From the NCBI GenBank assembly GCA_001606155.1, contig LODT01000035.1:610658-674657 (forward strand): DNA of 64,000 nt, read 5' to 3'. Position 1 is the stretch's first letter. Each line of letters begins with the position of its first letter. Positions 21,974 through 34,172 of this stretch are shown here, one piece after another. The notes beneath the pieces were generated by a model. It made no database searches. It saw only the letters and a program-made list of their open reading frames with translations, and was not told the DNA's origin. The translations under genes and the position numbers were made by a program. This DNA comes from Tieghemostelium lacteum. Taxonomy: Eukaryota; Evosea; Eumycetozoa; Dictyosteliales; Raperosteliaceae.

Positions 21974-24900
21974 ATGCAAAGTGCCTTGAATATTACTCCT
22001 GTTTGGACTTTAAAGATCTCAGATGAGTCGTTGGCATTTATTGATAATAGAAAACAGAATGTTATAGACAATGATTATGATTTAGACGTTGATACAGAAG
22101 ATGACGAAGTAATTGAAAAAGTAAATCAAGATAAATCTACAATAGATACTCTAGATTGTCTTCCAGATAAAGTAGATTGGACAGAATACAGTACAAATAT
22201 ACCAGAGGATTCTCATGGGAGTACATGTGAATTGATATCGTGGTCTAGTGATAATCTAATTGCATTTACTGGTAAATCAATGAACGCAAACTCACTAGAC
22301 AAGAGCATCTATTTGAAACCAGAAAGACAGTTAATTTATATAGTACGAGCTGATATACCTCATGAGTACTCTATTATCAAGACTTCTCATGCCACACCTA
22401 TAAAATCATTAGATTGGACTAATCAGTCAACATCAGGAAGTATTCTAATGTCAACAGATCACTCAGATAAGGTATGTCTGTGGAAAACTAGAGATCATTC
22501 GACTGATGATTGGATATGCCTGAAATCATTTAATATACAGTACCTTTTAATGGCAAAATGGGTGGCAATAAATCAGACTTGGTCACCTATTTTCCATCCA
22601 TTCTATCATAATTCAAACTCTCATGAAGAGACCTCTAAAGCACCTTTTGAAAAACTATATCCCAATGGAGAGAGTGAAATATTTATTACAATATCAAAAG
22701 ATGGAAAAGTAAGTTTAAAGTATCATTCTAGAAGTTCACATCATTATGATATTTATAGTTTTAAAACCCTTAGATAAATATAGGATACTACAGTGCTTTA
22801 GAATCAAATTGGAAACAGATAACAGCATATATACCCTTACCACTCTATCACTCTATAGATTGTGCAGATATATTTTCAACAAAAGATGACAGTATGACAA
22901 TAGCAACTTATTCAAACAAAATGAAAAATATCATTACATTGTATAAAGTTACTTTTGATATATACTCTAATTGTATGTAATTATTTATATAGTATAAATT
23001 TATTTATAGAAATTAACATTTTTAAATCATTAGATTACATAAATGTATATAATTTTGATAAGATCAATCTAAGTAATATCATTAGGAATGATAATGATTT
23101 AAATAGATCCAAAAGAAATGTGAGTGTATCAAAAATCATTTTTGATAACTCAATCAATTCTTTGATAATTCTAATGAAAGGACATAATAATACCTGTATT
23201 TTATACAGATGGGAAAAGAAAATCAGTTCACAACATCAATTGATATATAATTTGTTTGATGGTGCTGATCAACCTATGGGAATTGAAGAATGGACATGTA
23301 CAGCCACAAGAACCATTCAATCAAGTCACTCAAAATATCCACCAATTTCATCTATACACTATTCTCAATTATCAGGACTGTTGTGGTTAAATTACAGTTA
23401 TAATGAGAAAATTGAGTTGGTTGATAGAATGTCCTTTAAGAAACTGTCTGCCATAGATTATAGATACCAACAACAATCTGGTCAATATCCATTGGATGTC
23501 GAGTTGAATATATCCATTTCCACATCCCCTAATGGTTGTTTGGTGGCCTGTCTCACAGGAGGTCTAAAAGTTAAAATACTAGCACCAGCTATCAATCTAC
23601 AAGCACACACACTAAATAGAAATTTTGCAAATAACCAACAACATCAACAAGAAATACAACAACAAGAAACCAATAGAATATCTACATGGTTAAATTATTT
23701 ATTCCAAAACTCAATTCTGACATCTACAGACTGGTGGGATGTGTTGGTAATGTTGAAACTCTACAGTACCAATAACAATAACTTCAATCTGAATAATCAT
23801 TGTAAAGTAAAGAATATTCTCTTTAACAATGTAATTATTCAACTTAGTCAAGAGTATTGTCCAGATCTAACTATACAAAAATCATATAGATCCTCTATAA
23901 ATGCTATTAAAGCTTCTATATACAGAATGGTAACAGGTATGGAGACTGCATATATAGATAGTCAGGCTAGATCATTTATCTACTATCTCTATGATACTCT
24001 AAAATCCTCATATTTACCACTATTCCAAGAACCATTTTCTAAAGAACGTGAAAATATTTTGATTCTAATTGACTGGATAATTGAATTTGGTATTTTTTTA
24101 GCTAAGAATTGTTATTATTTTTCAATTCATTCCACTAAAGAACCCTATGAATTCAATATCCCACCTGAATTCCAAAATGAAGATTTTTCAAAAATCTACC
24201 CATTCTTATTCTACACCTCAAAACCAAGATTTCCTATACCATTAGTATGTATTCATTTTAAAATATCTATTCAAATAGGAGATATTAATATTTTCATTAT
24301 AGTTAAGTTTATTTTTTGATCTCAATTTGATGGTTGTATTTATGGAATTATTAACCTACGCCAGAATATATAAGGAAAAGACAAATTTTCAAACATCAAC
24401 ATCCAAATTAACCTATACTACATGTTCTGAAATCAACTTGATTTTTATGACATTATATAAAATTATAAAGGCATTCTTGGTGGCATTGGGGGCTCAATCT
24501 GATAATGAAAGTTTTGAAAATTATTATCAACAAATTTATAAATCCATAAATGAAGAATCATTCTTTATGGATACTATAACATTTTCAGTAAAATGTGATG
24601 GTTCAAATTTTGATAAAATGATTTTGGTATTGAAGGAACTTAGTAAAATCATTCCGCAGTCTTTCTTCCAGAATGTAGGTGAAATCACATTGAATAACAG
24701 TTTTAGTATGTTAGATCTTGATCCACCTTTAGATGGTTTCCTTGACCAAAATCCAATTAATTTCCAACAACCACAAGATCAATTGTTTAAATACTCTCCA
24801 AAGAGCACAGAGTATATGGGTATAGCTCATGATATCATTACTAGAATACCCATTGCACCTAGAATTGAAAAACCTTACAAGAAATGTACAAGATGTCATA

Positions 24901-25319
24901 GATTGACTGTGGTCTTGAGAACTTCATTGTTTTGGTCAGATAGATGGTCATTAGCATGTCCAATGTGTGGTGGTAGATGGAAATTATATCAACAACAGCA
25001 ACCTCAAATTCAACCTCAACCACAACAACAACAGCAACAGCAACAGCAACAACAACAACAGCAACAACAGCAACAACAGCAACAACAACAACAACAACAA
25101 GCTCAAAATGCAATGTACAACCAAAATCAAAGAAATATGATCCAACAACATCAACAACAACAATTTAATCAACAGCTTCAACAAACAATGAGAATTCCAC
25201 AAAATCAACCTACACAACCTGTTGGTCAAAATGTGCAACCAAATGCTACAGGTCAACAACAAACATATAATATGCCCTATTATAATCGAAACACTCAAAC
25301 AAGTGGTCAGAGATTTTAA
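21974..25319 (+). CDS. med16: Mediator complex subunit 16 (MED16)
   Basis: Four exons, 21974-22708, 22774-22972, 23034-24244 and 24303-25319 (introns 58-65 nt), join in frame to 1053 aa. The N-terminal half reads as degenerate WD40 blades (CELISWSSDNLIAFTG, TPIKSLDWTNQS, ITISKDGKINIGYYSAL across the first splice). The helical middle leads to YKKCTRCHRLT...W...WSLACPMCGGRW, the CxxC...CxxC end that marks MED16 (plant SFR6). MED16 belongs to the Mediator tail and links activators to RNA polymerase II. After the Cys motif, where other MED16 proteins stop or nearly stop, about 110 Gln/Asn-rich residues follow, including a Gln run of about 30. The gene is divergent from deoC across about 106 bp. 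Confidence 0.85.
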
Positions 25320-25885
25320 TAACCATTCCACAAAAAAAAAACATAAAATATTTATGATTAAATAGAGTTAACCATTTATCAAATTCACCACTATTTTTAT
25401 TTTAGAAAAAAAAACCATTGTAATGTGATTTTATATTATTTCATTTTATAAAATATACAATTAAAATGAATATGGAAATGATCTATGCAATGAAAGAGAA
25501 TTGAACATGAATCATTATATTCGTTTAATGAGATAATTTCAAAGATATAATTTAAAAAAAAAAATATAAATTAAATTAATTAAATTTCAAACTAATTCTT
25601 ATGATGAATATATTTGAATAACTGTTATTTACAAAAATAAAAATATTGAATTAAAATCATTAAAAAAAGAGTGGCTTTTGTTATTGGCGATCTACCGATG
25701 CTACTCTCGATTGTCTAACTATTTACCACTCTTTAAAATTATACTTACTTGAATTTTAATTTGAAAAAAAATAATGAAAATACTGGTGAAAAATAAATAC
25801 ATATTTTAAATAAATTTATATAAGTATAGATCTATATAGATTTTTTGTTATGTAGTTTTGTGATTTTGTTCTGTTGATTTTTAAT
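25320..25885. other. Convergent intergenic gap with a 69-nt inverted-repeat island
   Basis: The 566 bp between MED16 and villidin, which converge, are very AT-rich. The exception is an island at 25666-25734 with about 40% GC, bounded by a perfect 9-bp inverted repeat (AAAGAGTGG / CCACTCTTT). Its size and closed ends recall small structured RNAs, but the 11-nt motif of dictyostelid class I RNAs is absent. Nothing else is seen. Confidence 0.45.
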
Positions 25886-28800
25886 CTAAAATAAGAATGC
25901 GTTCTTTTTGATTTGTTCACGTTTCCATTGTGAAATCTTATCAAATTCCTTTCTAGGCATATGAAAAATCTTTTCAAATTCCTCATCTGGTAAGTAGGTT
26001 TCTAATTTCTTTGGATCGACACCTGGTGGCAATGGGTCAGATAACAATTCCTCATAGGTATACACTTCTCTAAGATAGTTCTTTAGAACCTCTTGGACCT
26101 GTTCACCTGGTTTTTCTTCAAGTGGTACCTTGTTCTTTGGATATTTACTTAATGACCATGCTCTGAAATAGGATCTGAATGCAATTGGTTCACAGAATGG
26201 CTCGATAACTATAATTTGTGTCTTATCAGTGTGACCAAGTTTGGAAGTCTTTACAAACTCACATACAACTTCCATTGCAGTTTTTTTAGTTCTGTGAGCA
26301 GCTCTAGGTCCTAAATAGATATAGATGTGACTCTGTACATCCAGTAAGGCAACATGTGAGATATCAAGGTCATCTTGAGAGAATGGATAAGCTTCTTCAT
26401 TAACCTCATTGATACCAGATGAATTGGTGCAAATGAATAATCTAGGTCTGTACTGAATACTGTTGAGTTTACTAGCAGTAGTCAATAAAGTGTCGGAGAA
26501 ATAACGTAGTTTTCCACCTTCTAAATTGTCAAAGAATTCTTGTGGTTCTTGAGTTTCTTCAATAACTTGTACTGGGATCTGACCTGAGGAACTAAGAGTT
26601 TCAGCCAACTTGATAGCAGTTTCTCTCTCTAGAGCTGGGGCATTTTTACCATTCCAAATATAAACCTTAGATTTAGTTTTGAGTAGGAAAACATGTTGGG
26701 TATTAAGTGATTGTGATGAGCAACTATCAACTTGCACAGCACGAATATCCACTTGATCAACACCTCTGACTTCGTATAATGCGTTTTTAGTTTGGTCATA
26801 GGTTAGATATTTACCACGATGAATGATCATTTGTCCTTTGAATAGGTTTAAAAAGTTTCTGCATTCCTTATTCTGTACAACACGAGTTTGTACGCATTGA
26901 CCTTGGAGTGACTCATGAAGATCCACAGTCAAATATGCGCTGGTACCCTTCTCGTTAATTGTACTTTCTCTTCCCAAATAATAATAGATAACATGAGCTT
27001 CCTTATTTTGTAAACGATAGCTGTACAAGACGATATAAGAGTCACCACAATAGAACTGAGAATATAATGCAGATGGATGATCAATCTTTTCAAAATCCTC
27101 AATCTTCCAGATCTTTACTTTACCTTCTAGTGGGTCTGTAAATATCTTCTCTTCGTCAAAGGGAATAGTCTTTTGCATACGTTCAACAAGATCACTGATT
27201 TTATGTTCAGCTCTTTGAACTGCTACGTGGCTCTTAGTTTCCATCTTTGAGGTGCTGATTGGTAGCATTCCAGGATAGTTAGCAAACTTCTCTTTGAAAA
27301 GGTTATTTTCACCAAATTCAGTGACACGTGTGATCTTTGACCACTCTTGACGATCACTCTGGTTATAGAGTGCCAATGCAACTTTTCCAGCCATCTTTCT
27401 CTGTGCAGATGATGATTCTTTACCAATCCAAATAAACAGTTCAGTTTGACAATCTATAATAAATACAAATCGAGTATGTAATATCTCCTTATTGGGTAGT
27501 TTCCAGTCGGTACCTTCCCAAGCCAAACGAGCTCTTAATGTATTCTTTTTGGCATCCATACCAATTCTATAGATTGAAGTTTTTATATACTCTTGATCTT
27601 GTTCCTCTTGAGTTGGACTCTGTAAAACCTGACTTGGTTTACCACCGAGAATATCCCAAAATTCAGGAACTGAATCATCATTTTTACCTTCATCTAACTG
27701 AATAAGAGTAGATTTTCCACCACGTTCTTTAGTTCTAATTCTGTTGGCAAAATCAACAGCTTTAGCCTTATTGACACGGGAGGCTTTAGAACCAGACCAA
27801 ATGAAGAGTCTGGGACCTGCATCAAGAATAAACGAATTGTTACTGTTTAGTGTCTGACCTGATAGTTTACATAGTCTGACTCTAACCTTTCTTTTACCCT
27901 TAACTTGAATGAGTAATTTCTGTTTACCATTCTTTACAGCAGTTAAATCAAGGTATTTACTGAGATTTGATTCCTCATCTACTGAAGAGTCACCACCAGA
28001 TTCCAGTGCAAAAAGTTTAATAATATCAATAGAACGTTTTCTAGCAGCTTCTAAACCTTCCATCCATCTTGAACAGTCATCAAAGTCCTCTGTTGGTGGC
28101 ATTAAAGTCTTGAAATTACAAACTACTTGATTTTGGTTATCGTAGAGTGTGAACTCCTGTGGTGACAGTTTCTTGATTGCACTCACAGTTTGTAATGGAA
28201 TTCTTAAATCTGGAGTAGCTGCCAATTTTGATTTAGACAAAAATAAATCCTCAGCTAGCAATGACATGTAACACTTGCCCCACATTGAAAAGATACCTGG
28301 AAGTTTTCTAGAGATTTGACCATCTAGAAGTTCTTCTTCTTCCTCTTCCACTCCACCTTCATTTTGATTATTTTCATCGTCTAAATCAATTTCAATTGGA
28401 TCTGCACCATCTAAATCACCAGTGGATGATTTCAAACCGCCAGAATCTTTAAGTACATTAAGTTTACTTACAGAGGATTTCACAAGTGGTGAAGGTTTAG
28501 ATTCAGAAGCACTCTTTAGATTCTGTTTAAGTACACTTAACCATGATAATCTTTCTTCTTTAGTCTTTACCAATAGATGAATAATACGATTTGGTGTTGA
28601 TAACTGGAAACTAAAACCTTCAATTTTAAATATCTCTTTGGTCTTATGAACTGATACTGCTTTCTCTAAATGAATAGTTTCCAGTGGTTGCTCTGTATTC
28701 TTTTGTGATTTGTTTCTGTAGGTATAAAGAATACCTTCAGATACAACAAACCATTTCTCTTGATTAGAATTCCACAATAAACCAGGAACTAATTCAAATA

Positions 28801-30937
28801 AAGATCCTTCAATTACAATATCACTAGATTTCCATTGAATTACATTTGAACTATTTACCAATATATTTGGAATATTATTATTGTTATTACTATTATTAGT
28901 TGTTGTTGTGGTAGTAGTTGTATTTGGAATACCACCAGAAGATCTTAAATTAGAAGATGATGAATTTCTACTGAGTAAACTTGAATTTTTTGATATTGAT
29001 AATGATGATATTGGTGGAAGATTATGTAGATTATTATTAATGGTAGCAGGTGATGGTGGTACTGGTGAGTTATTGACTACATGGAAATCAGAGAGAGTAG
29101 GTGAATCTGTTTGTACTGGAGTTGATAATTTTTCTAACATTGACGATTTCTTTAGTTCCCTGTGAGCATTGATAGAGTTGATCCAATCATCTCTCATTTG
29201 AACACTAGGACATTCAATACGATATTCTTTGGAATTTTGTAAAATGATATTAAATCTCAATGACCATTCATTAGCTGATGTCTGCTGTTGTTGTGGTTGT
29301 TGTGAATTTGGATCATCATAGATATCAACATATTTAATAGCCAATAGAGGTGTATCCCAAATTGCTTGTGCTGAATCCTCGTTGAGGAAACAGTATATAT
29401 GGTCTTTAACAATCTTTAAGTATCTAGGTTCATAGCTATTAAATAGCCATCCCTCAACCTCCTGTTTTATAGTAGATTCTGTGATAAGAGCTGGTGCACC
29501 GTTGCCACCTGACCCTGATACACTAGTCCCAAAAACACTTGTAATCTGGTCTAATTTATCCTTTTGTTTGCTTTTTCCACCTTCTTCTTCTGAGACATCA
29601 TATATCGATTGAAGACCATCAGGTTTCATTGATTTACATATTGGAGTAACTCTCTGGTTCTTGTCTTGGAACCATACACCTACATCAGTTGTAGGATCAC
29701 CATTTGGAGCTGGTGGGAATATATCTTCTTGGAATAACTGTGATTTTCTAGGTACGATAAAAGAAACCATTTCTACAGTATCTTTAGTCAATCTTAGGAA
29801 TCTATCAATTTCACAGAGACTTACATCTACAACGGACTTGGGTAGAAGGGATATAGCAGATTGAGTTACATTTCCAAATGCAGCTTTACCCATTAAATGA
29901 GCTTGTTGTTTATCGATTTCATAGTAATAGATACCGTCACCTTTTCCACCTAGATACAGTATATTAGTACCATAGTCAAAAATGGGATTCAAAATACTAG
30001 AATCAGTAGTGACATTGTATTGTTGTTGGAATGTAGTTGCCTTTCCCAATTGTCTTGGGTCCCATAGATACAACTGACGTTGTGCACTTTTATTAGCACC
30101 AACAGTACAGAGCATATCTAACCCATTGCTATCAGCCCAAGCTAGTTTGAAACCTTGTGCACCCTCATGTGTTATAACTTCATGAATTGGATGACTTCCT
30201 GCTCTGGGATCATAAAGTCTCATCTTTTTATCACGACATGAAGTGGCTAGTAAGTTACCGCCAGACCATGTATTCCAACTCCAAGACATGACAATATCCT
30301 CAGCACCGACAAGTCTTTGTAACACAGTAGGTTCTGTAGTCTGAGAAAGATCCCAAAGATCAATACCAAAGTCCATGGTAGATGAGATAAATAGTGAATC
30401 TACAGATGGATGGAAATTAACACCCACAATTCTCTTGGACTGTTTAGGAAGTGTTATCAAGGGTGCTGATATATTTCCACCACCTTTACTCGAAGAAAAC
30501 TCTTGATCATCATCCTCAGGTACTTTCCATAATTTTATAGTACAATCTCTGCTACCAGTTGCTATTACCCTATCATGAAATGGACTGAACTCAAAACATG
30601 ATATTGGATCTGTATGTCCTTTAATAACAAATGGCACATCTGGAGCCTTTCCATATTGTGTCAATTTTGAAACTGCTAAACATGAACCCCCTATCATAAA
30701 AAACCATTTTTAAAGTTAACAACAAAGCTTTCTCCAAATTTCACAAACTAATCAATCTCTAAACCTACCTCCAATAGACGATGGATATGCAAATAGAGAA
30801 GTTGAAGATTTCAATAACTCCTCTGATTGTGCATTCACTTTAATATTGGTATAGAATAATTCTTTTTTACAAACTTTATGAAATACATTTCTGACTTTAG
30901 ATTCTCTAACAATGGATTTATCAGTTTTATATTCCAT
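25886..30937 (-). CDS. vilA: Villidin (WD40, PH, gelsolin repeats, villin headpiece)
   Basis: Exon 1 is 30937-30769 and exon 2 is 30690-25886 (intron 78 nt), giving 1657 aa. Order: coronin-like WD40 propeller (about residues 60-360, with FVIKGHTDPISCFEFSP and VIATGSRDCTIKLW); pleckstrin-homology domains around 430-550, 650-760 and 830-930; five or so gelsolin-type repeats (about 960-1500, for example RLFIWSGSKASRVNKAKA, FYCGDSYIVLYSY, VYIWNGKNAPALERE). It closes with a villin headpiece whose last residues are KREQIKKNAFLF. Exactly this architecture was described as villidin in Dictyostelium, an F-actin-associated protein of membranes and cytoskeleton that affects motility. The D. discoideum protein is of similar length. 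No damage seen. Confidence 0.95.
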
Positions 30938-32039
30938 TATTAATTCCTCTGAATTTTCTTTATATTATTATTATTACAATAGATTCTAATATTACAATGT
31001 TGTGTTTTAGGCTACTTCTTCAACTATTATGATTTTCTAAATTTAATTTGGCTACCAACTATTTAACATTAATATTTATAAGATTCTAAAGAAAATAAAT
31101 TCAATAAGCAATATTAATATCTAGAGAGTGGAGCTCTAATTTAGTTTTATAAATAAAATATAAAATTATTATAATTGAAAAATGGTAAAATAAATTTTAA
31201 AACGACAAAGAATGGTGGCGGCACTTATCGATTGACAAGTGATTATATAGGTTGTTATGAAATTTTTGTTGTTTGTTTTTTAAATTGTACTATTCTGTTA
31301 TCCCTATCTACCCTCTCCTTAAAACAAAAAAATTATATTTTTTACTATGATTGATGTATTGTGTGTGGTAGTGGTGTAGTGTTGAATGATTTTACAATAG
31401 TACTTTGATTTAATATCTAAAAATAGCAATTCTACAAATGTAATAAAATGATAATTTATAAATGTATCCACTTATTTTCTTGTTTCCCCATTACCAAATC
31501 TCAAAAGAGATATTTTAAATAATATATTACTTTTTTTATATATTTATTTGTAGTATTCCCAACTTTGTGTGTATGTGTTTGTGAATAAATGTGTGTGTAT
31601 GTATATTTGTGGGTATTGAATAATTATATTTATACACCACACTGCTACAAAAAGTGGAATGATTGATTGATTTGAAAAAAAGCAAAGTTTGCAAAAATTT
31701 CAAATTTGACCTAAAATCCTAAAACTGAATCCTTTTTGGTGGTTTATTAAACTTATTATTCTAATTTTTTTTTTTTATAATTATCTTTCAAGCCTTAAAT
31801 TATTAGGATATAATAGACAATTAGAAATTCTCTGTGTTGATGTTAACATTAAAATCTATTTTAAGTCGTATTAAACTTCTACATAAAACTCAGTTTCAAT
31901 GTAGATGAATTATTATATTATGAATATAGTTAATATATAGTATTATAAGATAGGTTATTGTAGTACAAATTCATATTACCCATAGTTATCAATTTATTTT
32001 TTTTTTTTTTATTTTCTTATTTTCAATTCCAGATAACAA
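30938..32039. promoter_or_regulatory. Divergent promoter region, villidin / ELOF1
   Basis: 1.1 kb between two outward-reading starts. Mostly AT with T runs near 31766-31775 and 31997-32011. A less AT-rich patch at 31200-31260 contains CACTT...AAGTG arms (10-nt loop), and a TGTGTG-rich patch lies at 31565-31605. No ORF or tRNA is seen. It is long for this compact genome, so several control elements may sit here. Confidence 0.4.
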
Positions 32040-32479
32040 ATGGGTAAGAGAAAAAGCTCAAAACCCCCACCAAAAAAAGCTGTACCAAAACTAGCTAAAC
32101 AATTTGATTGTCCATTTTGTGATCACACTCAAACTGTGGAATGTACATTGTAGGTTTCTGAATATTTAGAAATGGACACAACATGCCAAAAAATAAAATT
32201 TTGAAAAAAAGAGCGGGAAGACGGAAGGTTTTAACATTTACTTTTCTATTATAGATACAGAGATAAAGGTCAAGGAGTTGCATTATGCAGAACTTGTAAT
32301 GCTTCATTCACAACAACCATTCACGGTAACTATAAAATTTGAGAAATTATCACCTAAATCCACCACAGATTTTTCATATACAGAAAGGGAGATACTAATC
32401 CATTTCATATATAGAATTAAGTGATGCTGTAGATGTATATAGTGATTGGATCGATGCTTGCGAAGCAGCCAACAGATAA
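32040..32479 (+). CDS. ELOF1: Transcription elongation factor ELOF1/Elf1
   Basis: Three exons, 32040-32149, 32255-32325 and 32415-32479, join in frame to 81 aa, the normal size for the family. [13 protein letters not shown] is the basic N-terminal tail. [14 protein letters not shown] and [12 protein letters not shown] supply the four zinc-binding cysteines (CxxC...CxxC). [19 protein letters not shown] is the near-invariant C-terminal helix. ELOF1 rides on elongating RNA polymerase II, helps it through nucleosomes and takes part in transcription-coupled repair. The last acceptor was chosen at 32414 over an earlier AG because only it gives the conserved Glu-Leu-Ser-Asp join. The following 362 bp to the convergent DEK-like gene hold nothing I recognise. 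Confidence 0.95.
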
Positions 32480-32841
32480 TTTTATTCTGAATTTATCACA
32501 GAATACTAAAACTATTGTATATAAATGTGGTTTACCCAATTATTCTCCTTAGGATTATAGAATCATTTTTTTTTAAGTTTGAAAGCATCAAACATCACTG
32601 CCAAAAAACAAAATATCAGATTACACAAAAGAGAGAGAATGGTATATATATATTTTTGGTGGGTTTTAGTTATGTTGTTTTATTAAACAGTAGGAGGAAA
32701 AAATTAAACTTTTGGTTATTATGTAGGTGATGTTTAGTAAAGAATACATTGTTTAAATAGAAATTGTTTGTGAGAAAAAAAATATTTACTATCTACTAGC
32801 TGATGGTTTGGTCTATCTAGAATGTGGGAGGTTATAGGTTA

Positions 32842-33852
32842 TTATTTACCCTTTGTGGATTTAGCAGTTTTCTTGCTTGCAGAAGTCTTTGGTTTGGCAA
32901 CTGCTGGGGTTATAACTTTTTTACTTGGTTTCTTTGGTTCTGGTTTAGTTTCTTCAACTGTTTCTTCTTCTTCTTCTTTTTCTTCTTCCTGTTCTTCTTC
33001 TACTTCCTCTTCTTTATTTGGTTTCTTTGTGTCTTTTTTTGATTTAGATTGAGTAGTATCAGTTGTCTTTCTTTTGTTGGATTTTTTGGCTGGTTTCTTA
33101 ACTACAACTTCTTCTTCAGATTCATCGTCATAGGTGAACTCAACACCGTGTGGGTCGATAAAGAAACCGTATAGAGTAGTTACCATAGCCTCTTTAGTAC
33201 TTGACAATGGGAGACAAAAATGTGTAAGAACTTGGGTAAGTTCATCTTTCTTTAGTTTGTTGATACGATCAAGAATATTTTCTTTTTGTTCTTCAGTGCT
33301 CACTTTGAAACCTCTGAATTGAGTCAAGATATTGTTCTTTAATTTCTCATGTGCTTTACCTTTTCTTTGGAAAATAATGTGATGTAATGCACTTTGTAAA
33401 TCATGATCTGTGAATTTAGTAAATGCTTTTGTGACTAATTTTTTTTTTTTATACACAAACCAAAGAAGGGTGAGAATGAGAAAAAATAAGATCTATAGTT
33501 AGATACCTGAATTCACCATATACAATCAAAATTTTCAAATGATCTATTTTCAAAACATACTTTTTAGATTCTCACCAACTGGAGAGACATCTGGGTAGAA
33601 AGGAACGGTTGGTACCTTTTTTTTAGGTTCATTTAGTAGTAAAAGTGGATTTGATCTTTCAACTGGTGTTCTAATTCTAGCAGTATTTGCAACAACAGTA
33701 TTTTTCTTGTTACCTTCCATCAAAATTTGATTAGTGGTCTTTTTCTTCATTTTATCTTTTGGTGATTTTTCTTTGGTTTTTTGAACCTTTGGTGTTGTGC
33801 TTTCTGCTTCTTTTTTGGCAGATGCTGCTGGCTTTGATGTCTTTTTATTCAT
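32842..33852 (-). CDS. DEK-like chromatin protein
   Basis: Exons 33852-33561 and 33434-32842 (intron 126 nt, the longest resolved here) give 294 aa. The N-terminus is a Lys/Ala/Ser/Thr-rich basic tail. Residues of about 95-190 form a helical module: FTDHDLQSALHHIIFQRKGKA, FRGFKVSTEEQKENILDRI, then LKKDELTQVLTHFCLPLSSTKEAM, leading to LYGFFIDPHG. This resembles the DEK region in which a SAP-like helix pair picks up DNA (human DEK: LKSICEVLDLERSG... RILNFLMHP). The C-terminal third is alternating acidic and Lys-rich tracts. DEK proteins bend DNA and act as histone chaperones. Assignment is by pattern, not by strong identity; a generic SAP/HMG-like nuclear protein is the alternative. Confidence 0.6.
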
Positions 33853-34172
33853 TGTATTCTGATGATCAGTTGGAGAAGAAACTCTCTAAGATTAATATCC
33901 TTTGCTTGGTGATACCAAAAAAAAATTAAAAAGAAGTTTAAAAAAAAATTTGGTTGTTAGTGTTGTGAATTTTCAAAAATTTAAAATATTTGAAATAGGC
34001 GCGTTCACAATCTCATTTCAATCAACGGTTAAAATCTATCCCTTCATCAGATATACATTTATTAAGTTATTTTTAATTTTAATTAAAAAATTATTACTCT
34101 TATTTTTAATTTTTTTATATATTTTTTAAATTAATTAATTTATTTTTAAAATGGATATGAAAAGTAGATAAA
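33853..34172. other. Intergenic, AT-rich
   Basis: 320 bp between the DEK-like gene start and the end of the A2M gene, both minus strand. It contains only A/T runs and the presumed DEK promoter. Confidence 0.4.

Noticed and set aside
24984-25331. Leu-rich minus-strand frame opposite the MED16 Gln tract
   Set aside because: Poly-Leu is the reverse reading of CAA/CAG repeats; no independent support.
32822-33052. Plus-strand Phe/Ser-rich frames over the DEK-like gene
   Set aside because: Antisense of the acidic tail; no splice or start context.
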